NCBI GenBank assembly: GCA_019753285.1
Contig: JAIELD010000032.1
Location: 1 to 40,455, forward strand
DNA length: 40,455 nucleotides
Source: Beijerinckiaceae bacterium
GTDB taxonomy: Bacteria; Pseudomonadota; Alphaproteobacteria; Rhizobiales; Beijerinckiaceae
Reading direction: 5' to 3'
Shown piece after piece: positions 16,587 through 25,360 of the stretch. The translations under genes were made by a program, and so were the position numbers. The notes under the pieces were generated by a model that was not told the DNA's origin, ran no database searches, and saw only the letters and a program-made list of their open reading frames with translations. Numbering within the stretch: position 1 is the stretch's first letter; each line of letters starts with the position of its first letter.

Positions 16587-17831
16587 ATGTCCCAACCGAA
16601 CCATGATCGCGTCGATCTCGCTATTGCCGGCGGCGGGTTGACTGGCCTCACCCTGGCGCTTGCCGTCAAATCGGCGCTTGGCTCAGGCATCGAGGTTTCG
16701 CTGTTTGATCCGGCCGGCTTCGAGACACGGCCCGGCGACCTGCGCGCCTCCGCGATCGCGGCCGGCGTGCGCCGCATGTTCGAGGCGCTCGGCGTCTGGA
16801 GCGTGATGGAGGCCGAGGCTCAGCCGATCACGGACATGGTCATCACCGATACGGCGCTCGGCGAGCCGATGCGCCCCGTGCTGCTCTCCTTTTCGGGTGA
16901 GGTGACGGAGGGCGAGCCCTTCGCCCACATGGTGCCGAACACGGTGCTCAACGATGCGGTGCGCGCTGCGGCGCTCGCCGCCGGGGTCAAGCTCGTGAAG
17001 CGGCCCGTTCTCTCCTACCGCAACGAAGGTGATGCGCTCGTGCTCGAGCATGGCGGCGCCACGACTGCGGCGCGCCTGCTTGCGGCTGCCGATGGCGGGC
17101 GTTCTCGCCTGCGCGAACAGGCCGGCATCGCCTTTTACGGCTGGGGCTATGGCCAGACCGCGCTCGTCGCAACGATTGCCCACGAGCGGCCGCATGACGG
17201 GCGCGCCGTTGAGCATTTCCTGCCCTCCGGCCCGTTCGCCATCCTGCCGCTCAAAAGCGACGATGAGGGCGGCAACCGCTCTTCGATCGTCTGGACCGAG
17301 CGGGACGCCGATGCCAGGCGGTTGCTGGCCCTCTCGGAACGAGCACTGATCGACGAACTCGAAAAACGCTTCGGCCTCGAGCTCGGAACCTTGCGGCTTC
17401 TGACGCCGCTGCATGGCTGGCCGCTGACGCTCGGCATTGCGCGGCATTTCGTCGGCGAGAGGCTAGCCCTCGTCGGCGACGCGGCCCATGTCATCCACCC
17501 GATTGCGGGGCAAGGCCTCAATCTCGGCCTCAAGGATGCGGCGGCGCTTGCCGAGCGCATCGTCGATCAGGCCCGGCTCGGTCTCGACATCGGCGATCCC
17601 GTGGTTCTGTCGGCCTATGAGCGCGACCGGCGCTTCGATACCAGCGCCATGGCCGTGACGACCGACGTGCTCAACCGGTTGTTCTCGAATGATTCCGCCA
17701 CCTTGCGCGCCGTGCGCGGCTTCGGGCTGGGCCTCGTCGAGCGCTTCGCGCCGGCCAAGCGCTTCTTTATCAAGGAGGCGGCGGCGTTTTCGGGCGCTCG
17801 GCCGCGCCTGCTGGAGGGCGAGACGCTCTAG
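16587..17831 (+). CDS. UbiH/UbiF/COQ6-family FAD-dependent aromatic hydroxylase
   Basis: This 414-residue flavoprotein monooxygenase has three signature regions. The N-terminal dinucleotide fold is DLAIAGGGLTGLTLALAV (residues about 8-25), the DG motif is AAADGGRSRLREQAGI near 165, and the GD motif is ALVGDAAHVIHPIAGQGLN near 292-310. The last, with HPIAGQGLNLGLKD, is typical of ubiquinone ring hydroxylases of the UbiH/UbiF/UbiL type, which add hydroxyl groups to the quinone precursor using NAD(P)H and oxygen. Which ring position it serves cannot be read from the sequence. GAAGG lies six bases before the ATG. The stop is 3 nt from the convergent Trm112 gene. Confidence 0.92.
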   Translation: MSQPNHDRVDLAIAGGGLTGLTLALAVKSALGSGIEVSLFDPAGFETRPGDLRASAIAAGVRRMFEALGVWSVMEAEAQPITDMVITDTALGEPMRPVLLSFSGEVTEGEPFAHMVPNTVLNDAVRAAALAAGVKLVKRPVLSYRNEGDALVLEHGGATTAARLLAAADGGRSRLREQAGIAFYGWGYGQTALVATIAHERPHDGRAVEHFLPSGPFAILPLKSDDEGGNRSSIVWTERDADARRLLALSERALIDELEKRFGLELGTLRLLTPLHGWPLTLGIARHFVGERLALVGDAAHVIHPIAGQGLNLGLKDAAALAERIVDQARLGLDIGDPVVLSAYERDRRFDTSAMAVTTDVLNRLFSNDSATLRAVRGFGLGLVERFAPAKRFFIKEAAAFSGARPRLLEGETL

Positions 17832-17834
17832 GCG

Positions 17835-18092
17835 TCAATCCTCCAGTTTGCGCGCCTCGTCGCTGAGCATGATCGGGATGCCGTCGCGGATCGGATAGGC
17901 GAGCTTGGCGGCGCGGCTGATCAGCTCCTGCCTCACCGCGTCGAATTCAAGCGTTGTCTTGGTGATCGGACAGACGATCAGCTCAAGCAGCTTCGGATCC
18001 ATGCTGCGGCTGCGCTGCGCCCCGCGCTCCGCCATCTCGTCCGCACCCGCCTGGGGCATCGATGTGCCGCCTGCCTCGTTGTCGCCCATCAT
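17835..18092 (-). CDS. Trm112/UPF0434 family small protein
   Basis: The conserved core starts at [20 protein letters not shown] and ends [20 protein letters not shown], the usual bacterial Trm112-like (YcaR) pattern. Only one of the zinc-type cysteines is present: the CPVC of enterobacterial members reads CPIT here and the later Cys is Ser, so zinc binding is unlikely. Trm112 activates methyltransferases in eukaryotes and archaea; the bacterial role is unsettled. Several starts are possible. I chose the ATG at 18092 because GGTGGAG lies five bases upstream; 18125 would leave 3 nt to the LON-protein stop, and 18002 gives only the core. It is the last gene of the cnoX-LON-Trm112 row. Confidence 0.85.
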   Translation of the reverse strand: MMGDNEAGGTSMPQAGADEMAERGAQRSRSMDPKLLELIVCPITKTTLEFDAVRQELISRAAKLAYPIRDGIPIMLSDEARKLED

Positions 18093-18128
18093 GCCCGCTC
18101 CACCCTGCCGCCGCCGATCCGGCATGCC

Positions 18129-18800
18129 TTATTGTACCGTCGTCTCGCCATCCGAGAATTGCCGCGCCATCTCCATTTCAGTGATGGCGACGAGCATGTC
18201 CGCGCGGGATTTGAGGTCAGGCGCTTCGAGCAGCGCCTGCTTTTCCTTGACGCCATAGGGGCTCATCATCGAGAGCGCGTTGACGAGCGCTTCGTTCGGC
18301 GCTTCCTTCACACCGTCCCAGTCGATCGCGACGTCGTTCGCCTTGGAGAATTTGCGCAAGGCCTCGATCAGCGCCTCCCGGTCGACGAGTTCCTCGCCGG
18401 CGCGGGCCTCGAGGTCGGTCAGGAAGGGCTCGACGTCGATCCTGAACTGGCGATAGGGCGTCACGGTCGGCATCTCCTCGCGGATCTGGAAGCGGGCGAT
18501 GCCGGTGAGCGTGATGAGATAACGCCCATCGCCGGTCTCGGCGAACTGGGTGATGCGGCCGAGGCAGCCGACCGAATAAAGCTCGGGCGCGGCCATGCGC
18601 GACGGCTGCTCCGGCACGGGCTGGATGAGGGCGATGAGACGCGTGCCGCGCAGCGCATCATCGATCATCGTGACGTAGCGATCCTCGAAGATGTTGAGCG
18701 GCATCTGTCCGCGCGGCAGCAGAAGCGCGCCTGGCAGCGGAAACACCGGCACCACCTCCGGAAAGTCAGAGGCGCTGCGGTAGGGACTGTTGAATGGCAT
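18129..18800 (-). CDS. LON N-terminal substrate-binding domain protein
   Basis: The 223-residue protein contains the N-terminal (PUA-like) domain of Lon protease without ATPase or peptidase domains. It shows VVPVFPLPGALLLPRGQMPL, NIFEDRYVTMIDDAL, GCLGRITQFAETGDGRYLI and LTGIARFQI. Free-standing LON domains are widespread in alphaproteobacteria; they probably bind unfolded polypeptide, but no function is settled. The frame is open to 18893, but the ATG at 18800 has GAGGAGG eight bases upstream and starts the homologous part. It lies 126 nt after cnoX and just ahead of Trm112, so a proteostasis operon with the upstream chaperone is a reasonable inference. Confidence 0.92.
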   Translation of the reverse strand: MPFNSPYRSASDFPEVVPVFPLPGALLLPRGQMPLNIFEDRYVTMIDDALRGTRLIALIQPVPEQPSRMAAPELYSVGCLGRITQFAETGDGRYLITLTGIARFQIREEMPTVTPYRQFRIDVEPFLTDLEARAGEELVDREALIEALRKFSKANDVAIDWDGVKEAPNEALVNALSMMSPYGVKEKQALLEAPDLKSRADMLVAITEMEMARQFSDGETTVQ

Positions 18801-18926
18801 GTGCGATGCCTCCTCGATATAGCCGACGCGGCCGCCGGGAGTCCGGCCGCCAGTCGTCGGAAAGATGAAACGATGCGCCGTTCGGCGCGGCAAGTCCCGT
18901 GGCCCCGCCGCGAGCCCGCGCTTTCT

Positions 18927-19910
18927 TCAAGCGAACAGGATCGCCGAAAGCTTGCGGCGGCCCGTGACGCTCGCCTCGTCCTTGAAGCCCCAGGCCTCGA
19001 AGAACTGCAGCAACTGCTTGCGCGCCGCGTCGTCGTTCCACGCGCGATCCTTGCGGATGATCTCAATGAGCTGATCGACCGCCTCATCGCGCTTGTTGCG
19101 CGCGCTGAGCGCCACCGCGTATTCGAGCCGCGCCGCATGGTCGTCAGGGCTCGCGGCAACCCGCGCCTCGAGATCCTGCAGATCGCCGAGATTCGCCTCG
19201 CGTTCGGCAAGATCGATCGCGGCGCGCACGCTCTGAACCCCGGCATCCTTTTCCGCGCCGGCCGGGGCTGCATCGAGCACCTGCCGCGCCGCATCGAGAT
19301 CGCCGAGATCGACATGAAGCCGTGCGAGCCCGGCGACGGCTTTGAGCGAATCGGGGGCTTCTGCGAGGATCATGGCGTAAAGCTGCATGGCGGACGGCGT
19401 ATCGCCTGCGGCGACGAGTTCCTCCGCCTCGGCGAGCGCGTCCTCGAGCGGATCGCCGCCCGGCCCGGAAATGCGGTCGATGAACGACTTCACCTGGCTT
19501 TCAGGCAGCGACCCCATGAAACCGTCGACGGGCTGGCCGTTGACGAAGGCGATGACGGCGGGGATCGACTTGATGCCAAGCTGGCCGGAAATCTGCGGAT
19601 GCTCGTCGATGTTCATCTTGACGAGCTTCACCTTGCCGCGCGCGGCCTGCACCTGCCGTTCGAGGATCGGCGTCAACTGCTTGCAGGGGCCGCACCATGG
19701 TGCCCAGAAATCGACGAGGACGGGTTGCCGCGCGGATTCTGCGATGACGTCGGCGCGGAAGGCGGCCGTCGTGGTGTCCTTGACGAGATCGCCCGCGGCG
19801 GCGTTCAGCCCGAGCGAAGGAGGCGCGGCGGAGGCCTGTGTGGTGGAGGCTTGCTGCAGCGATGCTTGCGGCGCCGCCGTCGACGAGCCGAACTTGGCGT
19901 TGATCTGCAT
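18927..19910 (-). CDS. cnoX: Thioredoxin-TPR co-chaperone CnoX (YbbN)
   Basis: The 327-residue protein has a variable Ala/Ser-rich N terminus, then a thioredoxin domain (about residues 45-150) with the intact active site WAPWCGPCKQL near residues 70-80 and the cis-proline loop KSIPAVIAF. A helical TPR-like C-terminal half follows (EELVAAGDTPSAMQLYAMIL, LEYAVALSARNKRDEAVDQL). CnoX proteins hold unfolding proteins during oxidative stress and pass them to GroEL or DnaK. E. coli CnoX lacks one active-site cysteine, whereas this CGPC form should also reduce disulfides. The ATG at 19910 has AAAGGTG nine bases upstream, better than the reading to 19937. Confidence 0.92.
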   Translation of the reverse strand: MQINAKFGSSTAAPQASLQQASTTQASAAPPSLGLNAAAGDLVKDTTTAAFRADVIAESARQPVLVDFWAPWCGPCKQLTPILERQVQAARGKVKLVKMNIDEHPQISGQLGIKSIPAVIAFVNGQPVDGFMGSLPESQVKSFIDRISGPGGDPLEDALAEAEELVAAGDTPSAMQLYAMILAEAPDSLKAVAGLARLHVDLGDLDAARQVLDAAPAGAEKDAGVQSVRAAIDLAEREANLGDLQDLEARVAASPDDHAARLEYAVALSARNKRDEAVDQLIEIIRKDRAWNDDAARKQLLQFFEAWGFKDEASVTGRRKLSAILFA

Positions 19911-20053
19911 CCTTGTTTTCACCTTTGGGCGCGGCAAGCCCGCCGGGCAGGCCGCTTCGAGACTGTCTTTGTTCTAAATGGGCCTTTCGCGCCGATTTCG
20001 CAACTCGGCTCGTCTCGAAATCTCAGCTGCGCGGGCGGATCGGCAGCAGAGAT

Positions 20054-20074
20054 TTTTGCCCGTGGCGGGCAAAA
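20054..20074. repeat. Perfect palindrome, TTTTGCCCG family
   Basis: The arms TTTTGCCCG and CGGGCAAAA, nine bases each, flank a 3-nt loop. The T-run is on the 5' side and the 3' tail is A-rich on both strands, the opposite of an intrinsic terminator. It lies between the divergent cnoX and tRNA-Gly genes. A close relative occurs at 36275-36298. Confidence 0.65.
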
Positions 20075-20154
20075 GGCGCTTGCGTCGGCAAACGTCCTGT
20101 AGCATAAGCCGGGGCTTGACGGAGCCCCGTCGCGGACGTTCCATCGTCGGCAAC

Positions 20155-20229
20155 GCGGGAGTAGCTCAGGGGTAGAGCACAACCTTGCCAAGGTTGGGGT
20201 CGAGGGTTCGAATCCCTTCTCCCGCTCCA
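20155..20229 (+). tRNA. tRNA-Gly (anticodon GCC)
   Basis: A complete cloverleaf can be drawn. The acceptor stem is GCGGGAG with CTCCCGC, the D arm GCTC-AGGGGTA-GAGC, the anticodon stem CAACC with GGTTG around the loop TTGCCAA (anticodon GCC), and the T arm GAGGG-TTCGAAT-CCCTT. The discriminator U is followed by an encoded CCA, giving 75 nt in all. No integrase or direct repeat of its 3' end is seen nearby, so there is no sign of island insertion here. The 221-nt gap before it (from 19911) probably carries its promoter. Confidence 0.97.
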
Positions 20230-20323
20230 ATTCTTTCCATTTAAATGCAAAGTTTCGAAATGCACAGCGCGGTTAGCGCCTTGCGTCACGCGGCTTTACG
20301 CGTCCATTCACGCTGTGTAGCCT

Positions 20324-20342
20324 CGCGCTTCTGGTAAGCGCG
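20324..20342 (+). promoter_or_regulatory. Hairpin abutting the ribosome site of the M20 amidohydrolase gene
   Basis: Perfect 7-base arms CGCGCTT and AAGCGCG flank a 5-nt loop, and the AAAGGA ribosome site follows immediately at 20343-20348. In the mRNA such a stem next to the start could limit or gate initiation. No ligand or regulator is evident. Confidence 0.4.
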
Positions 20343-20354
20343 AAAGGAAGCGGC

Positions 20355-21773
20355 GTGGATAATCGGAAAGACGTCTGGCGGGCGGTCGACACCCATAGGG
20401 ACCGGCTGATCGAACTGAGCGATCGCGTCTGGGGCATGCCGGAAGTCTGCTACACCGAGACGCGCTCCAGCGCCGAACACCTCGCCGAACTCAAGCATCA
20501 GGGCTTCCGCGTCACCGAGCGCGTCGCCGGCATTCCGACCGCCCTGATGGGCGAGGCCGGCGAGGGCGGGCCGATCATCGCCATCCTCGGCGAATATGAC
20601 GCGCTGCCCGGTCTCAGCCAGGAAGCAGGCATCGCCGAGCACCGCGAGGTGGAGCCCGGCGGGCACGGCCATGGTTGCGGCCACAATCTTCTTGGCTCCG
20701 CCGCGCTGCTCGCGGCGACTGCGGTCAAGGACTGGCTGGCCGAGAACAAGCTCGAAGGCCGCGTGCGCTATTATGGCTGCCCGGCGGAAGAAGGCGGCGC
20801 GGCGAAGGCCTTCATGGTCAGGGCCGGGGCGTTCGATGATGTCGACATCGCGATCTCCTGGCACCCGTCGAGCTTCTGGGAGGTGACGCCGGCGCTCTCG
20901 CTAGCCAATACGCGGGCGGATTTCATCTTCGCCGGCCGCGCCTCGCATGCCGCAGCCGCGCCCCATCTTGGCCGCAGCGCGCTCGACGCGGTCGAGTTGA
21001 TGAATGTAGGCGTCAATTACATGCGCGAGCACATGCCGAGCGATGCGCGCGTGCATTACGCCCTCCTCGACACTGGCGGCATCGCGCCGAACGTCGTGCA
21101 GGCGCATGCCCGCGTCCGCTATTCCATCCGCGCCATGGACCTTCCGACCATGCTGTCGCTGGTCGAGCGCGTGAAGAAGATCGCCGAGGGCGCGGCGCTG
21201 ATGACCGAAACGAGGATGACAATGCGCATCATCAGCGCGGTCTCCAACTGCGTCGACAATCCGCCGCTGGAGCGCGCCCTGCAGGGCATCATGGAGGAGC
21301 TCGGCCCGCCCGCCTTCGATGATGCCGATCGCGACTTCGCGCGGGCGATCCGCGCGACGCTGACGCCTGAGGACATCTCGGCCGTCTACCGTTCGATCGG
21401 GCAACCGGAAAGCGATGCGCCGCTCACCGATTTCACCGTGCCGCTCGACACGAAGCGCAACCCGGCGATCGGCTCGACCGATGTGGGCGATGTGAGCTGG
21501 GTCGTGCCGACCGTGCAGGCCCACGCGCCGACCGTTGCGGTCGGGACGCCGTTCCACACCTGGCAGGTGGTGGCGCAGGGCAAGCAGCCGGCGGCCCACA
21601 AGGCCATGGTGCAGGTGGCCAAGGCCATGGCGGAGCTCGCCGCGCAGGCGATCGGCGATCCCGCGCTCATCAGCGCCGCCAAGGATCATCTTGCGGCGAA
21701 GACCGCGAAGACGCCCTATCGCTGCCCGATGCCGGACGGCGTGGAGCCGCCGCTCGACATGTCGGTGAACTAG
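20355..21773 (+). CDS. M20D-family amidohydrolase (AbgB / p-aminobenzoyl-glutamate hydrolase-like)
   Basis: A 472-residue metallopeptidase-fold amidohydrolase. Metal-site motifs are visible in order: LGEYDALPGL near residue 80, HGHGCGHNLLG near 105, CPAEEGGAA near 145 and ISWHPS near 170. A dimerisation insert contains GRASHAAAAPHLGRSALDAV, and the late GTPFHTWQV carries the final His. Its length and the HGCGHN/EEGG pattern fit the AbgB branch, which removes an amino acid such as glutamate from an acyl or aryl amide, rather than IAA-amino-acid hydrolases. The start is GTG at 20355 behind AAAGGA. The substrate is unassigned. The ABC exporter lies 159 nt downstream on the same strand. Confidence 0.9.
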   Translation: MDNRKDVWRAVDTHRDRLIELSDRVWGMPEVCYTETRSSAEHLAELKHQGFRVTERVAGIPTALMGEAGEGGPIIAILGEYDALPGLSQEAGIAEHREVEPGGHGHGCGHNLLGSAALLAATAVKDWLAENKLEGRVRYYGCPAEEGGAAKAFMVRAGAFDDVDIAISWHPSSFWEVTPALSLANTRADFIFAGRASHAAAAPHLGRSALDAVELMNVGVNYMREHMPSDARVHYALLDTGGIAPNVVQAHARVRYSIRAMDLPTMLSLVERVKKIAEGAALMTETRMTMRIISAVSNCVDNPPLERALQGIMEELGPPAFDDADRDFARAIRATLTPEDISAVYRSIGQPESDAPLTDFTVPLDTKRNPAIGSTDVGDVSWVVPTVQAHAPTVAVGTPFHTWQVVAQGKQPAAHKAMVQVAKAMAELAAQAIGDPALISAAKDHLAAKTAKTPYRCPMPDGVEPPLDMSVN

Positions 21774-21932
21774 CGCGGCTTGAGTCGCAGCACGGACCAG
21801 CCTGATCCGGATCGTCTCGCTTCACAATTCGAGGTCGGAGCCCATGGTCTTCGCAAAGATCACTTCGGCGTGGGTTCTTCAGGGGCGCAGGCCCGGCTTG
21901 CTGGACCAACCGCTTTGTGGCAAGCCGATGCG

Positions 21933-23723
21933 ATGGACCAGCCGCCATCCGGGCCGAATGCGGGCATTGCAGCGGGGCAAGCCGAGCAGCATCGCACCGC
22001 CTTCCTGCTCCGCCGCCTCTGGGCCGACTGGGTCAGCCCCTATCGCGGGCGCATTCTTCTCATCACGCTCTGCACCATTCTCGTTGGTGCGGCGAGTTCG
22101 GGCTACGCCTTCGTCATCCGCTGGATTTTCGATGCGCTCGAGAAAAAGGACGCGGATTTTCTCGTGCTCGCGCCGGTCCTCATCGTCGCCGTCACGGCCA
22201 CGAAGGGCTTCGCGTCGCTCGCGCAGATCCTGCTGACCAACGGCGTGACGAGCCATGTCGAGGCCAATATGCAGGCCGCGCTCTACAATTCGATGATCGA
22301 CGCCGATCTCCATCAATCGGCCGAGGAAGCACCGGCCTCCCTGACGCAGCGCTTCAGCAGCGATTTCGCGGTGATCCGCGAGGCGTTGACCCGCCTCGTG
22401 ACGGTCGTGTTCCGCGACATCGCCATCGTCATCGGTTCGGTCGCCTCGATGCTGTGGAACGATTGGCAACTGACGCTGGTCGCCGTGGCGATCGTGCCGC
22501 TCGCCGGCCAGCCGATCGCCAGCCTCGGCCGGAAGCTGCGGCGCGTCGCGCGTACCACGCAGGAGCGCCTCGGCCAGATGGCGGCGGATGTGCTCGAGAG
22601 CCTTGCTGCCGCGCGCATTGCCAAGACCTACCAGATGGAGCCCTATCTGAAGCGCCGCGCGGCGGACGGCTTCGAGGCGGTGCGACGGCTGCGCGTCAAG
22701 GCCGCCAATCAGCGGGCGCGGCTCGAACCCCTGCTGGAGGTCGGCGGCGGCGTCGCCGTGGCGGCCGTTCTTGCCATCATTGGCTGGCGCATCACGCGGG
22801 GCGAAAGTTCGATCGGCCAGTTCGTCGCCTTTCTCACCGCGCTTCTGATCGCCGCGCAGCCCATTCGCTCAGTCGGCAACATCAACGTGCTGGTGCAGGA
22901 GGCGATGGCCTCTCTCGAACGCTTCTACCGGCTCGCCGACCGTACGCCCACCATCGTCGATGCGCCGTCGGCAAGGCCGCTCGCTCTTTCCGGCGGCGAG
23001 ATCGCCTTCGCCGATGTCGGCTTTTCATACGGAGAGGCCGCTCCCGCGCTCGCTGATGTCAGCTTCATCGCCGCTGCCGGTCGGACGACGGCGCTCGTCG
23101 GGCGCTCCGGCTCCGGCAAATCGACCCTGATGTCGCTCGTGCCGCGCCTCTACGACGTCGATGCTGGCTCCGTGCTCATCGACGGGCAGGATGTGCGGGA
23201 CGTGACGATCGCCAGCCTGCGCGGGGCGATCGCCTTCGTCAGCCAGGACAATGTACTGTTCGACGACACGGTGGCAGCGAACATCGCCTTCGGACGTGAA
23301 GGCGCGGATGAGGCTGCCGTCAAGGCCGCCGCCGCCTCGGCGTTCGCGCATGATTTCATCATGGCGCTTCCGGAAGGCTACGAGACAAGGATCGGCACCG
23401 GAGGGTCACGGCTGTCAGGCGGGCAGCGGCAACGGCTCGCGCTTGCGAGAGCGTTCTTGCGCGATGCGCCGATCCTGCTGCTCGATGAGGCGACGAGCGC
23501 CCTCGATGCCGAATCGGAGGCGGCTATCCAGGCGGCGCTGGCTGAGCTCATGGTCGGCCGCACTGTGCTCGTCATCGCGCACCGTCTCTCCACCATCCGG
23601 CAGGCGGACTGCATCGTGGTGCTCGATCAGGGACGCGTGGCGGAGATGGGGAGCCATGACGAACTGGTCGAGCGCGACGGGCTTTACGCTGGCTTTGCCC
23701 GCATGCAGTTCGCCGGCATGTGA
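21933..23723 (+). CDS. MsbA-type ABC exporter (fused permease and ATPase)
   Basis: The 596-residue half-transporter has a six-helix membrane domain (about residues 30-320) and one nucleotide-binding domain. The ATPase shows Walker A GRSGSGKST near residue 390, the Q-loop FVSQDN, the signature LSGGQRQRLALARA near 490, Walker B ILLLDEATSALD and the switch His in IAHRLSTI. It should work as a homodimer exporting a hydrophobic compound from the inner membrane; similarity is to the MsbA/multidrug lipid group. The frame is open to 21780, but the extra residues are unlike a transporter N terminus, so I chose the ATG at 21933 although its ribosome site is weak. The stop is 14 nt from the convergent phosphatase gene. 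Confidence 0.9.
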   Translation: MDQPPSGPNAGIAAGQAEQHRTAFLLRRLWADWVSPYRGRILLITLCTILVGAASSGYAFVIRWIFDALEKKDADFLVLAPVLIVAVTATKGFASLAQILLTNGVTSHVEANMQAALYNSMIDADLHQSAEEAPASLTQRFSSDFAVIREALTRLVTVVFRDIAIVIGSVASMLWNDWQLTLVAVAIVPLAGQPIASLGRKLRRVARTTQERLGQMAADVLESLAAARIAKTYQMEPYLKRRAADGFEAVRRLRVKAANQRARLEPLLEVGGGVAVAAVLAIIGWRITRGESSIGQFVAFLTALLIAAQPIRSVGNINVLVQEAMASLERFYRLADRTPTIVDAPSARPLALSGGEIAFADVGFSYGEAAPALADVSFIAAAGRTTALVGRSGSGKSTLMSLVPRLYDVDAGSVLIDGQDVRDVTIASLRGAIAFVSQDNVLFDDTVAANIAFGREGADEAAVKAAAASAFAHDFIMALPEGYETRIGTGGSRLSGGQRQRLALARAFLRDAPILLLDEATSALDAESEAAIQAALAELMVGRTVLVIAHRLSTIRQADCIVVLDQGRVAEMGSHDELVERDGLYAGFARMQFAGM

Positions 23724-23737
23724 GCCGCGGCGGCGGG

Positions 23738-24496
23738 CTATTCGCGGGCGAGGATCCGATCGACGATCAGTGTCGACCAGAGGCTCGTCTTGAACGAGCG
23801 CTCGAGCGCGTCTGGATCATATATGTCGCGGACCCAGTCGAGGAAGGGAATGCCCCGATCCTCGCCGGTCTCGATATAGGCCGCGAAGAACGCATCGAGA
23901 ATGCCGGTCTTGGCGAATTTGAAGTGTCCGTAGCGCCAGGAGAGCTGCCGCGCCGCCTCCCGCGCCGGCTGCTTCTCGTGGATGAGGAGATAGAGCGCCG
24001 CCATCAGCCCGGCCCGGTCCGCGCCGGATTTGCAATGCACGAGCACCGGCTCTTCGAGCGTTTCGAAGAAGGCCGGCAGGGCGAGAAGGGACTCCTTGTC
24101 CGGCGCGCCGCGCGAGCGCAGGATAAAGTCCTTGATCTCGATGCCGGCCGCATCGGCCGCCTGCTTTTCGAGCGGCCAGGAGCCGTGCTCACGCCCGCCG
24201 CGCAGATTGACGATGGTGCGGATGCCGCGCCTGCCCATGCGGCGCACCTGTCCGGGCGTCGGCTGGGCGGCGCGGAAGAAGCGTTCGCTTACCTGGTGGT
24301 GATTGAGGTAGATCAGCCGGAAGATGCCATGATCGACGAAGATCATGTTGACCCACGCACGCAGATGATCGAGCCCTCCGCCGAGCGGCCGATCCCAGCG
24401 CGCGATGCGCGCCATGCGCGCCTGGTAGCGATCCCTGCCCTTGAAGATGCGCGTCAGAAAGATGAGCCTGCTCCGTCTCGGCCAAAGCTGTTCCAC
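23738..24496 (-). CDS. Tyrosine/dual-specificity protein phosphatase family protein
   Basis: A 252-residue protein with the cysteine-phosphatase P-loop HCKSGADRAG near residue 155, matching HCxxGxxR, and an upstream IRTIVNLRGG segment with conserved RAAQPTPGQVRRM. These place it in the bacterial DSP/Siw14-like group, which dephosphorylates proteins or inositol pyrophosphates. The N-terminal 50 residues are basic and amphipathic, without a signal peptide. The longest start is GTG at 24496, preceded at once by TAG and without a good ribosome site; the ATG at 24415 is a real alternative. Its genomic partner is unclear: it ends against the ABC exporter and is divergent from the GNAT gene. Confidence 0.85.
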   Translation of the reverse strand: MEQLWPRRSRLIFLTRIFKGRDRYQARMARIARWDRPLGGGLDHLRAWVNMIFVDHGIFRLIYLNHHQVSERFFRAAQPTPGQVRRMGRRGIRTIVNLRGGREHGSWPLEKQAADAAGIEIKDFILRSRGAPDKESLLALPAFFETLEEPVLVHCKSGADRAGLMAALYLLIHEKQPAREAARQLSWRYGHFKFAKTGILDAFFAAYIETGEDRGIPFLDWVRDIYDPDALERSFKTSLWSTLIVDRILARE

Positions 24497-24724
24497 CTAG
24501 CAGGAAGGGCCTCGCCCCGCAATTGCCTGCGCCGGGTGGGTCGGTCCAGCATGCCGCGGAGGCTGGCAACGAGGGTCAAAAATTTTCGAGGCCATCGGCA
24601 CAAGGGGCTTTACGTCGGCGCATCGAGGCTCATACTCTCGTTGTCCTGATCGCAAGACCCGCGATCGTGTCGGAAGCCCTGCCCGAACCGGGCCATGAGA
24701 GCTGGAGCCAGACCGGAGTTTGTC

Positions 24725-25231
24725 ATGACCACCAGGACGATCCACATTCGGCACGCCGATGAGAGGGATGCGGAGGGGATCAGCCTCGTCCATGACGCTG
24801 CCTGGACGGAAGCCTATCGCGGCATCATCCCTGGCGGCGAACTCAACCGCATGATCGCGCGGCGCGGGCCGCACTGGTGGCAATCCGGGCTCAAACGTTC
24901 GAAGCGCGTGCTGGTGCTTGATTTCGAAGGCAAGATTGCCGGCTATGCGACCTATGGCGCCAATCGCGCACCGAGCTTTCCCTATTCGGGCGAAATCTTC
25001 GAGCTCTATCTTGCGCCCGAATATCAGGGCCTCGGGCTCGGCGGCAGGCTGTTCCGCGCCGCGCGCCGCGCCCTCAACGATGCGGGCCTCAATGGCACGC
25101 TCGTCTGGGTGCTGGCCGAGAACGAGCGCGGCGTCTCTTTCTACAGCCAACTCGGCGGGGCGCTGATCGGCTCGACCGAAGAGCGCTTCGGCTCGGAACG
25201 GCGTGAGCGCCTCGCCTTCGGCTGGGTCTGA
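24725..25231 (+). CDS. GNAT-family N-acetyltransferase
   Basis: The 168-residue protein has the GNAT fold. It opens with RHADERDAEGISLVHDAAWTEAYRG, continues with an IAGYATYG strand, and has motif A as EIFELYLAPEYQGLGLGGRLF near residues 90-110, whose Q-x-x-G-x-G/A loop binds the acetyl-CoA pyrophosphate. It ends with NERGVSFYSQLGG. The substrate cannot be inferred. GGAG lies seven bases before the ATG at 24725; the frame is open to 24695, but the short form fits the family. Confidence 0.9.
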   Translation: MTTRTIHIRHADERDAEGISLVHDAAWTEAYRGIIPGGELNRMIARRGPHWWQSGLKRSKRVLVLDFEGKIAGYATYGANRAPSFPYSGEIFELYLAPEYQGLGLGGRLFRAARRALNDAGLNGTLVWVLAENERGVSFYSQLGGALIGSTEERFGSERRERLAFGWV

Positions 25232-25360
25232 TCGCCGTCGTTCACCCTTCGACCAAAGCCTGTTGGCCTTTCATGACATTTCGGCGTAAAGCACCGCGAT
25301 GAACGATAGCGGCCGATGCGCGTGACAATGGCCGCACACTGGTGGGAGAGCACAAACTTC

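Noticed and set aside
18132-20102. Long open frame on the plus strand opposite the LON-protein and cnoX genes
   Set aside because: It is Arg/Asp/Glu-rich with no family motifs and mirrors the codon bias of the real genes on the other strand. Similar shadow frames lie opposite the ATP-grasp gene (10685-12289), amtB (29625-31202) and CorC (35039-36655).
20155-20229. tRNA-Gly as an integration site
   Set aside because: No repeat of the tRNA 3' end and no integrase are found near it; both sides carry conserved core genes.
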